Below, one piece after another: positions 11,996 to 12,931 of a stretch of DNA of 12,931 nucleotides. A program made the translations under genes and the position numbers. The DNA is from Pseudomonadota bacterium (lineage in GTDB: Bacteria > Pseudomonadota > Alphaproteobacteria > Azospirillales > Azospirillaceae), in assembly GCA_023416455.1 (NCBI GenBank), contig JAEZHQ010000319.1, forward strand, positions 1-12,931, written 5' to 3'. A model generated the notes under the pieces. It had not been told where the DNA came from, made no database searches, and saw only the letters and a program-made list of their open reading frames with translations. The first letter of the stretch is position 1. Each line of letters begins with the position of its first letter.

Positions 11996-12931
11996 ATGCC
12001 GTACAAGGCCAACGGGCCCCGCCGTCACAAGGTCCCGAAGGCGCGCTACCGTGTGGAGAACTGGGCGGCCTGCGACGCGGCGCTTCGTCGGCGCGGCGAC
12101 CTGACGATCCGGGTGACGCCCGAGGCCATCGCCGCCTGGACACCGCCGGCCACGGGGCGGCGCGGCCGGCCTTCCCGCTGCGCGGCCATCGCCATTGAGG
12201 CTGGGCTTATGCTGCGCCTGGCCTTCGGTCGGCCGTGGCGGCTGACCGAAGGCCTGCTGGGCTCGCTCATGCGCCTGCTCGGCCTGGAGCTGCCGGTCCC
12301 CGATCACACGACGTTTTCCCGGCGCAGCGCCAAGCTGGAGGTGGCGTCGGCTCTGGCAGCGACGGGCGGGCCGGCCACCGTGGTCATCGACTCCACCGGG
12401 CTGTAAGGTGTTCGGCAAAGGCGAGTGGCACCTGGAGAAGCACGGCGGCCAAGCGCGTCGGAGGTGGCGGAAATTGCATCTGGGCGTCGATCCCACGACC
12501 GGCGAGATCCTCGCCTCGGAACTGACGAGCAACGAGGAGGGCGACGCCTCGCTGGTCGAGCCGCTGCCCGACCAAATCACCTGCCCGATCGGTACGGTCC
12601 TGGCGGACGGCGCGTACGATGGCGAGCCCGTCTATCGTGCCATCGCCGAGCGTGCAGCGGACGCCGAGGTGATCATCCCGCCGCGCTCGACCGCGGTGGT
12701 GAGCGACAGCGCCGAGACCGCCCCCACGCAGCGCGACCAGCACATCCAGACGATCGCAGAACGCGGACGGCTCGGCTGGCAGCGGGCGGTCGGCTACGGA
12801 CACCGATCGCTCGGAGAGGTGGCAATGTTGCGGTACAAGACCTTGATCGGGCGCAGCCTCCGCGCCCGGACTCTGCCTGCCCGGAAAGTCGAGGCGGCGA
12901 TCGGCTGCAAGGTCATGAACATGATGACCAG
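11996..12931 (+). pseudogene. IS5-family (IS903-like) transposase, frameshifted, 3' end beyond window
   Basis: Residues 1-136 (from ATG 11996: MPYKANGPRRHKVPK..., then WRLTEGLLGSLMRLLGL and DHTTFSRRS) are the N-terminal part of an IS5-group DDE transposase ending VVIDSTGL, with the first catalytic Asp at residue 132. A TAA at 12404-12406 stops this frame. The next frame from 12405 continues without a break to the window end: KVFGKGEWHLEKHGG, LADGAYDG (second Asp, codon at 12606) and YGHRSLGEVAMLRYK (catalytic Glu, codon at 12816). Deleting one T at 12404 restores the full family sequence. The rest is intact, so the break is recent, or conceivably a programmed shift. About 20-30 C-terminal codons and the right end of the IS lie beyond 12931. 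The left terminal repeat is presumably in 11890-11990 but cannot be fixed without the right end. Confidence 0.85.

Noticed and set aside
8080..12012. A 1310-codon open frame on the minus strand opposite the hybrid kinase
   Set aside because: Composition is Gln/His/Arg/Gly-rich with no domain; it mirrors the GC-biased third positions of the real kinase gene on the plus strand, which has clear motifs throughout.
1..12931. CRISPR arrays, rRNA or tRNA genes
   Set aside because: No regularly spaced repeats were seen on either strand, and no cloverleaf with a TTCRA arm or rRNA-like sequence was recognised.

Overview
The window looks like chromosome or megaplasmid DNA of a high-GC alphaproteobacterium. 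Codon use is strongly GC-biased, and the gene content (a CbrA-like transporter/histidine kinase hybrid, an OhrR regulator, and sugar-nucleotide genes of the legionaminic/6-deoxy-sugar kind) fits a Rhodospirillales member such as Azospirillum. The genus is an inference; no rRNA or housekeeping marker is present.

Region 1 (1-3748, minus strand) is one tightly packed operon for a nucleotide-activated sugar and its transfer. It runs from a nucleotidyltransferase (ATGA overlap) to a LegB-like 4,6-dehydratase (TGATG overlap), a second SDR enzyme that looks like a diverged tandem duplicate, and a family 2 glycosyltransferase that runs off the left edge. A -24/-12 (sigma54-like) promoter candidate lies immediately upstream of the first gene. 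The likely product is a deoxy- or amino-sugar on surface polysaccharide or flagellin.

Region 2 (3749-5920) is an accessory patch of lower and uneven GC. It holds an AT-rich stretch with two tiny overlapping ORFs, an interspersed repeat, and a ParD/ParE-type toxin-antitoxin pair with its own promoter and operator. The pair is bracketed by two inverted, nearly identical 98-bp copies of the right end of an IS6-family element. The right-hand copy is an internally deleted IS (5286-5759) with both terminal repeats and a frameshifted transposase C-terminus.

Region 3 (5921-7470) is a divergent pair: a one-Cys OhrR/MarR peroxide sensor (minus) and a non-heme chloroperoxidase/arylesterase-type alpha/beta hydrolase (plus). 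Two near-palindromes in the 200-bp gap overlap -10 elements facing each way. A strong intrinsic terminator follows the hydrolase.

Region 4 (7471-8385) has no recognisable protein gene, but it contains a likely short transcription unit (promoter, 45-codon ORF, textbook terminator at 8099-8130), a perfect 20-bp palindrome, and a promoter candidate for the next gene. Region 5 (8386-11874) is a 1162-residue SSS-transporter/STAC/PAS/histidine kinase/receiver hybrid sensor. Region 6 (11996-12931) is an IS5-family (IS903-like) transposase broken by one frameshift and cut by the window edge.

Coding regions were judged from reading frames and motif memory only; no database search was possible.
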